64,000 nt of DNA from Gemmataceae bacterium. Lineage in GTDB: Bacteria > Planctomycetota > Planctomycetia > Gemmatales > Gemmataceae. Below, one piece after another: positions 8,565-17,153 of the stretch. A model generated the notes under the pieces. The model saw only the letters and a program-made list of their open reading frames with translations, was not told the DNA's origin and ran no database searches. The stretch spans positions 186,001-250,000 of the forward strand of contig JALHPZ010000004.1 of NCBI GenBank assembly GCA_022842245.1. The letters are read 5' to 3'. The position numbers were made by a program, and so were the translations under genes. Every line of letters begins with the position of its first letter. Within the stretch, counting starts at the first letter, position 1.

Positions 8565-8861
8565 TTAGAACTGATCGAGCCAGAAGTGGTTGCCGCGGTG
8601 GTAGCGCATCGGCGACCAGAGTTCATAGCGCCAGCCCGGTTCCTTGAAAGGCGGGTAGGCCATGTACGCGGGCGGCCGCATGTACGGGCTGCCCTTCGAT
8701 TCCGGGTACTTGGGGCTTTGCGCAGGCCAGTAGCTGTGCGGGAAATAGTGATACGGGTAGTAGAACGTGCGCGGCAGGGGCGGGTCGCCGGCGCTTGCGC
8801 TCGAGGCGAAGGCGCCGATCGCCAGCGCGGCGACGATGGCCTTCAGGATTCCGCTTCGCAT
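8565..8861 (-). CDS. Small secreted Tyr/Pro-rich protein, unknown function
   Basis: A 98-residue protein with a clear signal peptide (residues 1-24, hydrophobic core IVAALAIGAFASS, cleavage after SASA). The mature part is rich in Tyr, Pro and His (FYYPYHYFPHSYWP, PYMRPPAYMAYPPF), as in small planctomycete secreted proteins. A strong ribosome-binding site GGAGG precedes the ATG, and a strong terminator follows the stop, so it is a single-gene unit. No family is recognised. A much longer frame reading upstream from here is only the antisense of purB. Confidence 0.75.
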   Translation of the reverse strand: MRSGILKAIVAALAIGAFASSASAGDPPLPRTFYYPYHYFPHSYWPAQSPKYPESKGSPYMRPPAYMAYPPFKEPGWRYELWSPMRYHRGNHFWLDQF

Positions 8862-9077
8862 GGTTTGATCCTCCGAGTCGGGTCTGACGGATTCATCGTC
8901 ACAATCGCACCCCGCGGCTGACGCTTCCGGGCATGACAACGGGAAAGAATACCCGGCCCGGCCGGCGCGACGCGAAAAACCTACAAAAGCCGTAGCATCG
9001 GTCCGGTCGCCCGCGCCGCGGGGCCGATTCCGCGAATCCGATGAATCGCCCTCAAGTTGGCCGGAGTTCTTTCCGAC

Positions 9078-10544
9078 ATGCCCGATTCGGACCGCGACAC
9101 GCTCTACGACAACCCGCTCATCGGCCGCTATGCCAGCCGCGCCATGGCCGAACGCTGGGGGCCGCTGCGCAAGTTTCGCACCTGGCGACGCCTCTGGCTC
9201 GCCCTCGCCGAAGCCGAGCACGAACTTGGCCTTCCCGCCGCCGAAGGCAGTGGAGTACGCGTGACCCCGGCGCATCTCGCCGAACTCCGCGCCCATCTCG
9301 ACGACGTCGATCTGTCCCGCGCCGCCGCGCTCGAAAAAATCACCCGACACGACGTCATGGCCCACGTCGCCGCCCTCGGCGAAGTCGCCCCGGGTGCGAA
9401 GGAGATCGTCCACCTCGGTGCAACATCCTGCTACGTCACCGACAATGCCGACCTGATCCTGATGCGGGAATCGCTCGACGACCTGTGCGGATCGCTGGCG
9501 TCGCTCGTCGATGCGCTGGCGACCTTCGCCGAACGCTGGCGGGCCGAGCCTACGCTCGGCTTCACGCACTTCCAGCCGGCGCAACTGACGACCGTGGGCA
9601 AGCGAGCCGTGCTCTGGCTCTTCGACCTCGTACTCGACCTGCGCGAACTCGAGCGTCGGCGGGACGAACTCCCGTTCCGCGGCACCAAGGGCACCACCGG
9701 CACACAGGCCAGTTTCCTTGCGTTGTTCAGGGGCGACCACGCCAAGGTCCGCGAACTCGATCGCCTCGTCGCTCGGAAGATGGGCTTCGATCGTGTGTTC
9801 CCGGTCACGGGACAGACCTACTCCCGCAAGATCGATTCGCAGATTCTCGATGCGTTGTCCGGTCTCGGCCAATCGGCCCACAAGTGGGGCAACGACCTGC
9901 GCCTGCTCGCACATCGTCAGGAGGTCGACGAACCCTTCGAGGCCGGGCAGATCGGTTCGAGCGCGATGGCATACAAACGGAACCCGATGCGGGCGGAGCG
10001 GATGTGCTCGCTGTCTCGCTACCTGATTGGCCTTCCGGCCATGGCGGCGGGGACGCAAGCCACGCAGTGGTTCGAGCGCACGCTCGACGATTCGGCCGCG
10101 CGACGGTTGTACATTCCACAGGCGTTCCTCGCGGCGGATGCGATCCTGCGCATCGGCCAGAACATCGGCGGCGGCTTGATCGTCAACCGGCCGATCGTCG
10201 CGAAGAGCGTGCGCGAATACCTGCCCTATATGGCGACGGAGAACCTGATGATGGCGGCCGTGCGTGCCGGCGCGGACCGGCAGCACGTCCATGAACTTGT
10301 GAAGACCCACAGCCACGCCGTCACCGAGCGCATCAAGAACGGCGTCGGATCGGCCACGGAAATCATCGATCGCCTCAAGGGCGAGTCGGCGTTTGCCGGT
10401 GTCGACTTCGCGGGGGAATTGGAGCCGAGCGCCTTCGTCGGGCGCTCGCCGGAACAGGTCGACGAATTCCTGCAGAACGAAATCCAGCCGATCCGTGAAC
10501 GCTACGCGGGCCGGACGAGTCGAACGGTCGAGTTGCACGTCTGA
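9078..10544 (+). CDS. purB: Adenylosuccinate lyase
   Basis: Catalyses two fumarate-releasing steps of purine synthesis (SAICAR to AICAR, adenylosuccinate to AMP). The 488-residue protein begins at ATG 9078 (MPDSDRDTLYDNPLIGRYAS). It has the superfamily motifs GATSCYVTDNADL, GFTHFQPAQLTTVGKR and the signature loop GSSAMAYKRNPMRAER. A TTG seven codons upstream is a less likely start. The order of motifs fits purB and not fumarase or argininosuccinate lyase. It stands alone. Confidence 0.93.
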   Translation: MPDSDRDTLYDNPLIGRYASRAMAERWGPLRKFRTWRRLWLALAEAEHELGLPAAEGSGVRVTPAHLAELRAHLDDVDLSRAAALEKITRHDVMAHVAALGEVAPGAKEIVHLGATSCYVTDNADLILMRESLDDLCGSLASLVDALATFAERWRAEPTLGFTHFQPAQLTTVGKRAVLWLFDLVLDLRELERRRDELPFRGTKGTTGTQASFLALFRGDHAKVRELDRLVARKMGFDRVFPVTGQTYSRKIDSQILDALSGLGQSAHKWGNDLRLLAHRQEVDEPFEAGQIGSSAMAYKRNPMRAERMCSLSRYLIGLPAMAAGTQATQWFERTLDDSAARRLYIPQAFLAADAILRIGQNIGGGLIVNRPIVAKSVREYLPYMATENLMMAAVRAGADRQHVHELVKTHSHAVTERIKNGVGSATEIIDRLKGESAFAGVDFAGELEPSAFVGRSPEQVDEFLQNEIQPIRERYAGRTSRTVELHV

Positions 10545-10571
10545 CGTGCGATACGCCGATCGAATGTCGTC

Positions 10572-12476
10572 TTATTTTTCAAACTGCCAGTTCTCATCGA
10601 AGATCCCGGCCGCGACCACATCCGCCGCCGCCGGGTCGGCCTTCGTCGGGTTCGGCTTCAGCACGGCCCAATCGCCGAGGCGCGGATAAAGCAATGCGTT
10701 CGTCCCCTTGAGGTCGGCCGCGCGGAACGTATGCCCGCTGTTGAGGACCAGGTATTTCCCCTTCATGGTTGGGTGTGGATAGATGAGCACCGGCAAGTGG
10801 GTCTTTGGATCGTATTCCACTCCATTGACGACGAGTTTCTCGGCCGTCCAGGTGATCGGCAGTTTGGGCAGTACAGCCGCGATCTCTGGGTTGCTCACCG
10901 GATCACCAAAGAAAAGAACCGACTGTTCGCCGTGGACTTTCGTCGGCAGCGTGCCGCGGAAATACTTGTCCCACTCGTAAGCGAAGCGGGCGAGGGACGC
11001 CTGAGCGTGGTCGTCGATCCAGCCGGCCTTCGTGGGGCCGACGACGCGGAACGGCGTGTGGAACACGTCGTCGATCGGGCCTTGCAGGCCGGGGCGTTTG
11101 CGGAGTCTGTCGTCGAGCTTCGCAACGGCCCATTTCCCATTCACTTTTTCATAGCTCTGCGAGTTCGATACCGGAACCGACTGGCCATCGATCACAATTT
11201 TCCATTCCAGTTTGAGTTCAAGTTTGATCTGCGAGACGTTCTGGGTCGTTACCATCGCGGTCCCATCCTTCGGGACCGCGTCCACGACGGTGCGGTCGTA
11301 GTGCCGATCCAGCCCTTCGATCGTAACCCATTTGCATTTCGGATAGCGCAGCGTGTAGGTCACGAACCGGACACGTTCGGGGGTCGTCGGCTTCGCCATT
11401 GCTTCGATCTTCGCGAACTCGGCTTCGATCTTCGCGAGCCACTCCGGCGGTTGCTTGTGCTCCAGCCCCGGAGCGACGAGGTGCTGGAAGTTCAGCGGTT
11501 CCTTGAACCCCTTGATCGCGTTCTCGATGTTGTCGGCCGCCGCCTTCTGCCCGTCCTTCTCGCCGGAGTAGGCGATCACCGGAACGTTGAACGCGTTCTC
11601 GGCGTAGTGGATCGCGTCATAGATCGTCAGGCAGCGTTCTTGGTAGTCGGGCAGTTTCGGCAGGTTCTTGATGTAGCCATGCGTGGTGGTGAACCCGGCC
11701 CCGGGACTGATGGCGCGGAACATCGACGGATGGTGCAAACCGATGTGCCACGTGCCGGCACCGCCCATTGAAAAGCCGCGGAGGAAGACCGGCGCGGTCA
11801 ATAACTTCTTTTCCGCTTCGATCCCAGCGACTTTTGCTGAACGATGCGCGACGAAAATCGCTTCGTGAACGTCCTGCTCGCCGGCCCAGCGGTAGGCGTT
11901 GTTGCCGCGCCCATAAACCTCGACGACGATGCGATTGGAGGCATTCCCGACCTTGGCGCTTTCCTTGCCCGCGATGAATTTCACTTCGGTCAGTGTCTGG
12001 TCGCGGCCATGAAGCACCACGACGATGTGGAATCCGGGTTTCGTCGGGTCGACTTCGGCGGGCACGAGGACGCTCATTGGTTGAACAGAACCGTCGACGG
12101 GCGAATAGTGGCCGCGAATGATCGGCTTTCCCCGGACGTCGCGCCACGGCGCCTTCCCCTCGGCGGCATGCTTCGCTCGCTCCAGGCCGGCGTCCAGCAC
12201 GGCGAGCGTCTGCTTGGCAGTGTCCTTGGCGAAGTACTCGCCGTGACGGACCATCCAGACGGCGGCCTTATGGTAAACCTGCACGTCCTCGCGGATGCCG
12301 GCCGCGAGCGTGCGCGGCAAGCCGTCAAGCGCCACCTTCAGGTCTTCGATCTTCCCCTCGATCTTCTTCAAAGACTCGGCGTCGATGGCGACGGCTTTCG
12401 GCACTTCGAAGTTCGGCTGCGCCGCCAGCGGCCACACCGAGAGGAACACGATCGCAAGTGAAGAGAACCGTTTCAT
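10572..12476 (-). CDS. Secreted alpha/beta-hydrolase (esterase) with C-terminal extension
   Basis: A 634-residue exported protein. The ATG at 12476 is chosen because it opens a signal peptide (MKRFSSLAIVFLSVWPLAAQ). Residues about 30-110 look helical. The esterase-like domain follows, with VVVLHGRDQ near 153 and the nucleophile elbow GFSMGGAGTWH (Ser236), as in PHB-depolymerase/feruloyl-esterase relatives. The C-terminal 230 residues contain a beta-rich part of unknown role. It probably hydrolyses an ester in the periplasm or outside the cell. It is divergent from the cyclophilin gene, with 137 bases between them. Confidence 0.82.
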   Translation of the reverse strand: MKRFSSLAIVFLSVWPLAAQPNFEVPKAVAIDAESLKKIEGKIEDLKVALDGLPRTLAAGIREDVQVYHKAAVWMVRHGEYFAKDTAKQTLAVLDAGLERAKHAAEGKAPWRDVRGKPIIRGHYSPVDGSVQPMSVLVPAEVDPTKPGFHIVVVLHGRDQTLTEVKFIAGKESAKVGNASNRIVVEVYGRGNNAYRWAGEQDVHEAIFVAHRSAKVAGIEAEKKLLTAPVFLRGFSMGGAGTWHIGLHHPSMFRAISPGAGFTTTHGYIKNLPKLPDYQERCLTIYDAIHYAENAFNVPVIAYSGEKDGQKAAADNIENAIKGFKEPLNFQHLVAPGLEHKQPPEWLAKIEAEFAKIEAMAKPTTPERVRFVTYTLRYPKCKWVTIEGLDRHYDRTVVDAVPKDGTAMVTTQNVSQIKLELKLEWKIVIDGQSVPVSNSQSYEKVNGKWAVAKLDDRLRKRPGLQGPIDDVFHTPFRVVGPTKAGWIDDHAQASLARFAYEWDKYFRGTLPTKVHGEQSVLFFGDPVSNPEIAAVLPKLPITWTAEKLVVNGVEYDPKTHLPVLIYPHPTMKGKYLVLNSGHTFRAADLKGTNALLYPRLGDWAVLKPNPTKADPAAADVVAAGIFDENWQFEK

Positions 12477-12613
12477 GGCGGCACCCCGGCGGGAAATGGG
12501 TCGAAGGTTGACGTTAGGGATTCGCGCGGCCCCTCGCAAGCCGCCGGACAGGGCGTAGAATTCCGCCAAGGGAACGGACTGCCCGATTCCCACGAAATCC
12601 CAAGGAGAAACGC

Positions 12614-13195
12614 ATGTCGATCAAGAATCTGATGCTCTGCATCGTCGGCCTCGCCTTCGCCGCCAGCGCCGCGAGCGCCGCCAACCCCGTCGCCGTTATC
12701 GAAACCTCGATGGGCACCATCAAGGTCGAACTAGATCAGGAGAAGGCCCCGATCACCGTCAAGAACTTCATCGACTATGCCGAGAGCAAGCACTACGACG
12801 GCACGATTTTCCACCGTGTTATGGGCAAAGAGAACTCCGAGCGCGACTTCATGATCCAGGGCGGCGGCTTCGAGCCGGGCATGAAGCAGAAGAAGACGAA
12901 GGCCGCGATCAAGAACGAGGCCTCCAACGGCCTGTCGAACAAGCGCGGCACCTTGGCGATGGCGCGAACGAGCGACCCCGACAGTGCAACCAGCCAGTTT
13001 TTCATCAACGTCGACAACAATACCTTCCTCGACAAGTCGCCGCGCAGCGACGGCTACGCGGTGTTCGCGAAGGTCATTGAAGGCATGGACGTGGTCGACA
13101 AGATCAAGGCCGTGCCGACGGGCAACAAGGGCGGTCACGGCAATGTGCCCAACGACGACATCGTCATCAAGTCGGTGAAGATCGAAAAGAAGTAA
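12614..13195 (+). CDS. Periplasmic cyclophilin-type peptidyl-prolyl isomerase
   Basis: A 193-residue isomerase that assists folding of exported proteins by cis-trans conversion at proline. A signal peptide (residues 1-22, ending SAASA) precedes one cyclophilin domain with the motifs [26 protein letters not shown] and SQFFINV. This is the PpiA type. An AAGGAG ribosome-binding site sits seven bases before the ATG. Its 3' end faces clpS across a strong hairpin. Confidence 0.92.
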   Translation: MSIKNLMLCIVGLAFAASAASAANPVAVIETSMGTIKVELDQEKAPITVKNFIDYAESKHYDGTIFHRVMGKENSERDFMIQGGGFEPGMKQKKTKAAIKNEASNGLSNKRGTLAMARTSDPDSATSQFFINVDNNTFLDKSPRSDGYAVFAKVIEGMDVVDKIKAVPTGNKGGHGNVPNDDIVIKSVKIEKK

Positions 13196-13206
13196 GCCGG
13201 AGGAGC

Positions 13207-13233
13207 GGAGCCGGCCGCTATTCGGCCGGCTCC
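13207..13233. terminator. Hairpin between convergent cyclophilin and clpS genes
   Basis: An 11-bp perfect stem GGAGCCGGCCG/CGGCCGGCTCC with a five-base loop. The loop contains the clpS stop codon. No T-tract is present on either strand, so a bidirectional terminator role is inferred from the convergent position only. Confidence 0.55.
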
Positions 13234-13544
13234 AATTCCGCGGTCATCGATCCCTGACATCGCTTGATCGTCGGATCCGGTCCGTAGGCGTGGATCTGTT
13301 CCTGTTTCAGTTCGGCGACTTCCTTCGTCCCGGTGTAGACAACCGCACGCCCCTGCTTATCCACTTCGTCCGCGAGCTTGTAACCTTTCTCGACCGGGTG
13401 CCCAAACAACTCTTTCAGCATGAGGATGACGTACGCGTAGGAATGATCATCGTCGTTGAGAAGTACCACGTGGTAAGGGGGCTGACGGCGCGTCCGCCGG
13501 TCGGTCTGCTCTTCCAGTTCGGGCATCGTCAAGGTGTTGCTCAT
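13218..13544 (-). CDS. clpS: ATP-dependent Clp protease adaptor ClpS
   Basis: Delivers N-degron substrates to ClpAP. The 108-residue protein starts at ATG 13544 and contains the ClpS core YHVVLLNDDDHSYAYVI, where the NDD motif binds the substrate N-terminus, and GRAVVYTGTKEVAELKQEQI. It ends in an acidic tail. The phosphatase gene lies 20 bases upstream on the same strand and reads toward it, so the two may share a transcript. Confidence 0.93.
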   Translation of the reverse strand: MSNTLTMPELEEQTDRRTRRQPPYHVVLLNDDDHSYAYVILMLKELFGHPVEKGYKLADEVDKQGRAVVYTGTKEVAELKQEQIHAYGPDPTIKRCQGSMTAELEPAE

Positions 13545-13564
13545 CTGCGTTCCTCGCCGGTCTC

Positions 13565-15340
13565 TCAGCTCTTGGCGACGTATTTGGGTTGCGGGGCGGT
13601 GTCGGCGGGATCGTCTTCGTCGGGTCCCAATCGGCCAAAGGCAACGATGGCGATGTCGTCGTTTTGCGGGCGGCCGTTGGCGTGTTTGCGGACGGCGTTG
13701 AACAGCTGGTCTCCGAGCGCTTTCGGTCGCGTGAGGGGCCCCCGGGGCGTGCCGCGGGAGATCGTTGCCGTGATGCCATCGTAATTGAACATCACATCCT
13801 GAGGGGACATCGCGTCGGTGACGCCGTCGGTGAAAGTCAGCAGCGTGTCGCCCGGTTGGAGATCGATCTCGATGAGTTCGTAGGGGTACCCTTCGACGAT
13901 GCCAAGCGCGAGACCGCTCTGCTCGTTCGAGATGACTTCCACAAGGGAGCGATCGCCGACGCGATAGCGCATCGGGTTCAGGTGCCCGGCATTGACGATG
14001 GTGACGCGGTGGGTTTTGGGATTGAGCACCATGGCGGCCATGGTGACGAAGCGGTCGCCGATGCCACCGCGGATGAGGGAGTCGCTGAGGTTCTGAATGG
14101 CCTTGGGCACATCCGGTTGGGTGAGCATGCAATAGCGTGCTTCGGCACTGAGCTTGGCCATGAGCAGCGCGGCCGGTACGCCCTTGCCGGCGACATCGCC
14201 AAGCAGCGCGGCGATCCGTCCGTCGGGAAGTTCAATAAAGGTGTAATAGTCGCCGCCGACGGTCTGCGCGGCACTGTAAGCGGCGAAGTATTCGTAGCCG
14301 GGGATCTTCGGCATCTCGCGAGGAAGGAAATCGAGCTGTACCTTACGTGCGATCTCGATCTCGTTCTGGAGTTTCTCCCGCAACAAGGTACTTTCGTGCA
14401 GACGGGCCTTTTCGATCGCAACCCCGGCCAAGTTCGCGACGATCATCAGGAGCTTCAAGTCGTCCTGCTTGAACTTTTTGCCGCGATCCTGGGTGTCGAG
14501 TTGCATGGCTCCGATCGAAGTACCATCGGATCCAAGCAAAGGCACGCACATCACGGAGCGAATTCGGAACTCGGCGATCGACTGCGCCGCCCCCATCGCG
14601 GAATCGCTGGAGGCATCCTCGCTGAGATACGCGGTCTGGGACTCCATGCACTTGCGCACGATCGTCTTGCTGAAACTCGCTGTGTCGGTATCGGCCTTGC
14701 GGCGAGTCTTGGTCACCTTCGCCACCAGCCGTTTGTCCTCGGCCATGATGATGAAGCAACGATCCGCCTGACGGAAGACCCCAAAACTCGTGTCCGCGAT
14801 CGCGTTCAACAGCGATTCGAGATCCGCCGGCTTCGAGAGGCTAACGCTGATATCGAGCAGTGCCCGTAGTTTGTCGCTGGGCTGTCCGAGGATCAGGTCG
14901 GCTTCCGAACCCTTGGCCTGCAAGACGTGTTCGATGCTGCTCGTCTCGCTCGGGGCGTCCGAATCGTGCGTGTCGTTCGGATCGAGATTGCGCCCGAACT
15001 CCACAGGGATCTTCGGCTGGGTCGAAACCGGCTTGGGATCATCCTGGTACAGGTACTGAAAGTCGCAAATCTTGATGCGGTCTTCATGTTTGAGCAGCCA
15101 AGGCTCGGTAATCTCCCGGTTGTTGACGATCGTCTTGTTGCGGCTCTTGAGATCCTCGATGTAATAGTGGCCGTGATCGTGGAAGATGCGCGCGTGTTTC
15201 CGGCTAACCGCATGGTTAGGGACCACGATCTGGCAGACCTCCTCGCGGCCCATCACCATCTCGTGACCGTTGTTCGATAATTGGTATGTCTGACCGGGAC
15301 CCGTCATCCCCGGAGCTTTGATCAACTTCAGCGTCGGCAT
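13565..15340 (-). CDS. FHA-GAF-SpoIIE/PP2C serine phosphatase
   Basis: A 591-residue cytoplasmic signalling protein. Domain order: FHA (about residues 25-95; MGREE, VSRKHARI, DLKSRNKTIVNN), which binds phosphothreonine; GAF (about 165-320), a ligand or redox sensor; and an RsbU/SpoIIE-type PP2C phosphatase (about 350-560; GGDYYTFIELPDGRIAALLGDVAGKGVPAALLMA and TLLTFTDGVTDAM). The ATG at 15340 sits behind GAGGG. Such proteins usually dephosphorylate anti-anti-sigma factors or kinase targets. The ECF sigma gene nearby and the Ser/Thr kinase at 61.5-62.5 kb are plausible but unproven pathway members. Confidence 0.9.
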   Translation of the reverse strand: MPTLKLIKAPGMTGPGQTYQLSNNGHEMVMGREEVCQIVVPNHAVSRKHARIFHDHGHYYIEDLKSRNKTIVNNREITEPWLLKHEDRIKICDFQYLYQDDPKPVSTQPKIPVEFGRNLDPNDTHDSDAPSETSSIEHVLQAKGSEADLILGQPSDKLRALLDISVSLSKPADLESLLNAIADTSFGVFRQADRCFIIMAEDKRLVAKVTKTRRKADTDTASFSKTIVRKCMESQTAYLSEDASSDSAMGAAQSIAEFRIRSVMCVPLLGSDGTSIGAMQLDTQDRGKKFKQDDLKLLMIVANLAGVAIEKARLHESTLLREKLQNEIEIARKVQLDFLPREMPKIPGYEYFAAYSAAQTVGGDYYTFIELPDGRIAALLGDVAGKGVPAALLMAKLSAEARYCMLTQPDVPKAIQNLSDSLIRGGIGDRFVTMAAMVLNPKTHRVTIVNAGHLNPMRYRVGDRSLVEVISNEQSGLALGIVEGYPYELIEIDLQPGDTLLTFTDGVTDAMSPQDVMFNYDGITATISRGTPRGPLTRPKALGDQLFNAVRKHANGRPQNDDIAIVAFGRLGPDEDDPADTAPQPKYVAKS

Positions 15341-15537
15341 GGCGACCAGCCCTCGAGCGAACCAACCGCGAAGAGGCGGGAACGGCGGTTCGATCCGCAG
15401 TGGAACTTGTGGTGATCTTACCCGTCCGACGGTTCGGATGCAAGAAACGGCCGGAATCGACCGGAACGGGCATCCGTAGGAGGGTTCCCACGATAGAATG
15501 GTTCCCAATAGATCCTTTCGGGACAGGAAAAACGCTC

Positions 15538-15810
15538 ATGGCGAACAATTCGCCCCGAAAACGGCGCCGCAAGACTCTCGTCAGTGGCATCCTCGGCCTC
15601 GGACTGGACGCCACCGACGGCCAAAAGCGCATCACGCGAACCGAAGAGATGGTCCTCGTGGGTGGTTCGCGCGAAACGCACGAACGGATGCAGGAAACGG
15701 CCATCCGTTTCTCGGAAGCCCTCGAAAAAACGGGCAAGCGACTGCCGGAGGTTTCGGTCCGCAAGGCCATCGACCTGCTACGCGAAGCCCACGAACGCAC
15801 CGGCCGCTAG
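15538..15810 (+). CDS. Small basic protein, unknown function
   Basis: A 90-residue hypothetical protein starting at ATG 15538 (GGACAGG upstream). It opens with a basic stretch (SPRKRRRKTL), then a GILGLGLD segment, then two predicted helices (ERMQETAIRFSEALEKTG and VRKAIDLLREAHERTG). The helical tail suggests protein or nucleic-acid binding. It is divergent from the phosphatase gene. No family recognised. Confidence 0.55.
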   Translation: MANNSPRKRRRKTLVSGILGLGLDATDGQKRITRTEEMVLVGGSRETHERMQETAIRFSEALEKTGKRLPEVSVRKAIDLLREAHERTGR

Positions 15811-15894
15811 GCGACAATTTCCGATTTCCCCGTACGAATCACCCATCGCGAAACCTGCCGCCCCGCATCGGGGTATGATCTCGCGAGGCCGGCC

Positions 15895-16449
15895 GTGACT
15901 CCGGACACCGACGTCGAACTGGTTCGCCGGTGCCTGCACGATGATCCGGCCGCGATGCGTGCACTCGTCGAACGCTTCCAATCGGAAGTGTTCGGCGTCT
16001 GCGTGCGGATCCTGCGCCACTCGCACGATGCGGAAGATGTGGTCCAAGAAGTCTTCGTTCGCGTATTCCGTAGCCTGCGGCGTTGGGATCCGGCACGGCA
16101 ATTGCGACCTTGGATCCTCGGTATCGCCATCAACCGCTGCCGTACGGCACTGGCGAAGCGGGGCCGTCGCCCGGAGACAGTCGACTACCTGCACGAGACC
16201 GCCAGTACTGAGCCGGAAGACGATAGCCGCGAACTGGCGGCGACGATCCGCTTGGCCGTGGACGATCTCCGACCGGATTATCGAGAAGTCTTCGTCCTGT
16301 TTCACGAATGCGGGCGATCGTACGAAGAGATCTCCACCGCGATCGATCGACCGGTGGGCACGATCAAAACCTGGCTGCACCGCGCCCGAACGGAAGTGAT
16401 GGAGCGACTGCGACGAAGGGGACTGGTGCCGGCGGACCGGACCGAATAG
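15895..16449 (+). CDS. ECF RNA polymerase sigma factor
   Basis: A 184-residue sigma-70 family factor of the extracytoplasmic-function type with region 2 (AMRALVERF through DAEDVVQEVFVRVF) and region 4 (LRPDYREVFVLFHECGRSYEEIS, GTIKTWLHRART), and no regions 1 or 3. The start is GTG 15895, with no in-frame ATG in a suitable place. The anti-sigma gene begins 38 bases after the stop, which is the usual arrangement. Its target promoters are unknown. Confidence 0.9.
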   Translation: MTPDTDVELVRRCLHDDPAAMRALVERFQSEVFGVCVRILRHSHDAEDVVQEVFVRVFRSLRRWDPARQLRPWILGIAINRCRTALAKRGRRPETVDYLHETASTEPEDDSRELAATIRLAVDDLRPDYREVFVLFHECGRSYEEISTAIDRPVGTIKTWLHRARTEVMERLRRRGLVPADRTE

Positions 16450-16487
16450 TCAGACGAAAGCCGACTCAACGCACGGAACGACAAGCG

Positions 16488-17129
16488 ATGAACCGATCCG
16501 ATTGTGACGCGTACGCGGAAATCGTGCATGCTGTACTGGACGGCGACCGTCCCGTGGAGGCGCTCGCAAGCCCTCACACGGTCGACTGCGACGATTGCCG
16601 GGTCTTGGCCGACTCCGCGCGGTCGCTGACAAAAGGCTGCGATCTCCTGTCGCGTTCAACCACGCCGCGGGATTTCGCGGCGGACGTCATACCGGCCATC
16701 ATCGCCGAACGTAGGCGCGAACGGTTCTTCCGCCGCACGATGGCAACAGCGGCCCTCGCAGCGTCCGTGTTCGCGGCCATCGCGCTCTGGTATCCCACCC
16801 GGCCGAATGATCGCGCGGTGACGCATCGCGAACCCGCGCTGGAACCGAACCACGTCAAGCCGCCCGCGGTCGAGGATTCGCTCCGCGAAGCAGGCACGGC
16901 GTTCGTGAGTCTCACCAAGAGAACCGCCATCGAAACCCTAACACCCGCTCGCAACCTGCTTGCCGGCATTGAACTTTCCGACGCAATCCCCGAGATCGAT
17001 CCGCCCCGTCCGGACGGACCGCCCGTAGCGTCCCCGATCGCCCCCATCGCCAATACGGCGCGCCGGGCAATCAATCTCTTCATTCGCGACGTCGGCGGTC
17101 TCGCGCCCAGCCCGCAACGAAAATCCTGA
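16488..17129 (+). CDS. Membrane-anchored zinc-type anti-sigma factor
   Basis: A 213-residue protein. The cytoplasmic N-terminal domain holds the ZAS motif Hx3Cx2C (HTVDCDDC, near residues 29-36), followed by a helix. One membrane segment (TMATAALAASVFAAIALWY, about 84-102) leads to a Pro-rich outer part. This is the pattern of anti-sigma factors that hold an ECF sigma until an envelope or redox signal arrives. Its position directly behind the sigma gene supports the call; the sequence is otherwise divergent. Confidence 0.75.
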   Translation: MNRSDCDAYAEIVHAVLDGDRPVEALASPHTVDCDDCRVLADSARSLTKGCDLLSRSTTPRDFAADVIPAIIAERRRERFFRRTMATAALAASVFAAIALWYPTRPNDRAVTHREPALEPNHVKPPAVEDSLREAGTAFVSLTKRTAIETLTPARNLLAGIELSDAIPEIDPPRPDGPPVASPIAPIANTARRAINLFIRDVGGLAPSPQRKS

Positions 17130-17153
17130 CGCTCCCCCACGACGGTGTCTCCC

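Noticed and set aside
8862-10538. Minus-strand frame extending the small secreted gene to 657 codons
   Set aside because: The part beyond 8861 is antisense to purB; the real gene starts at ATG 8861 with GGAGG and a signal peptide.
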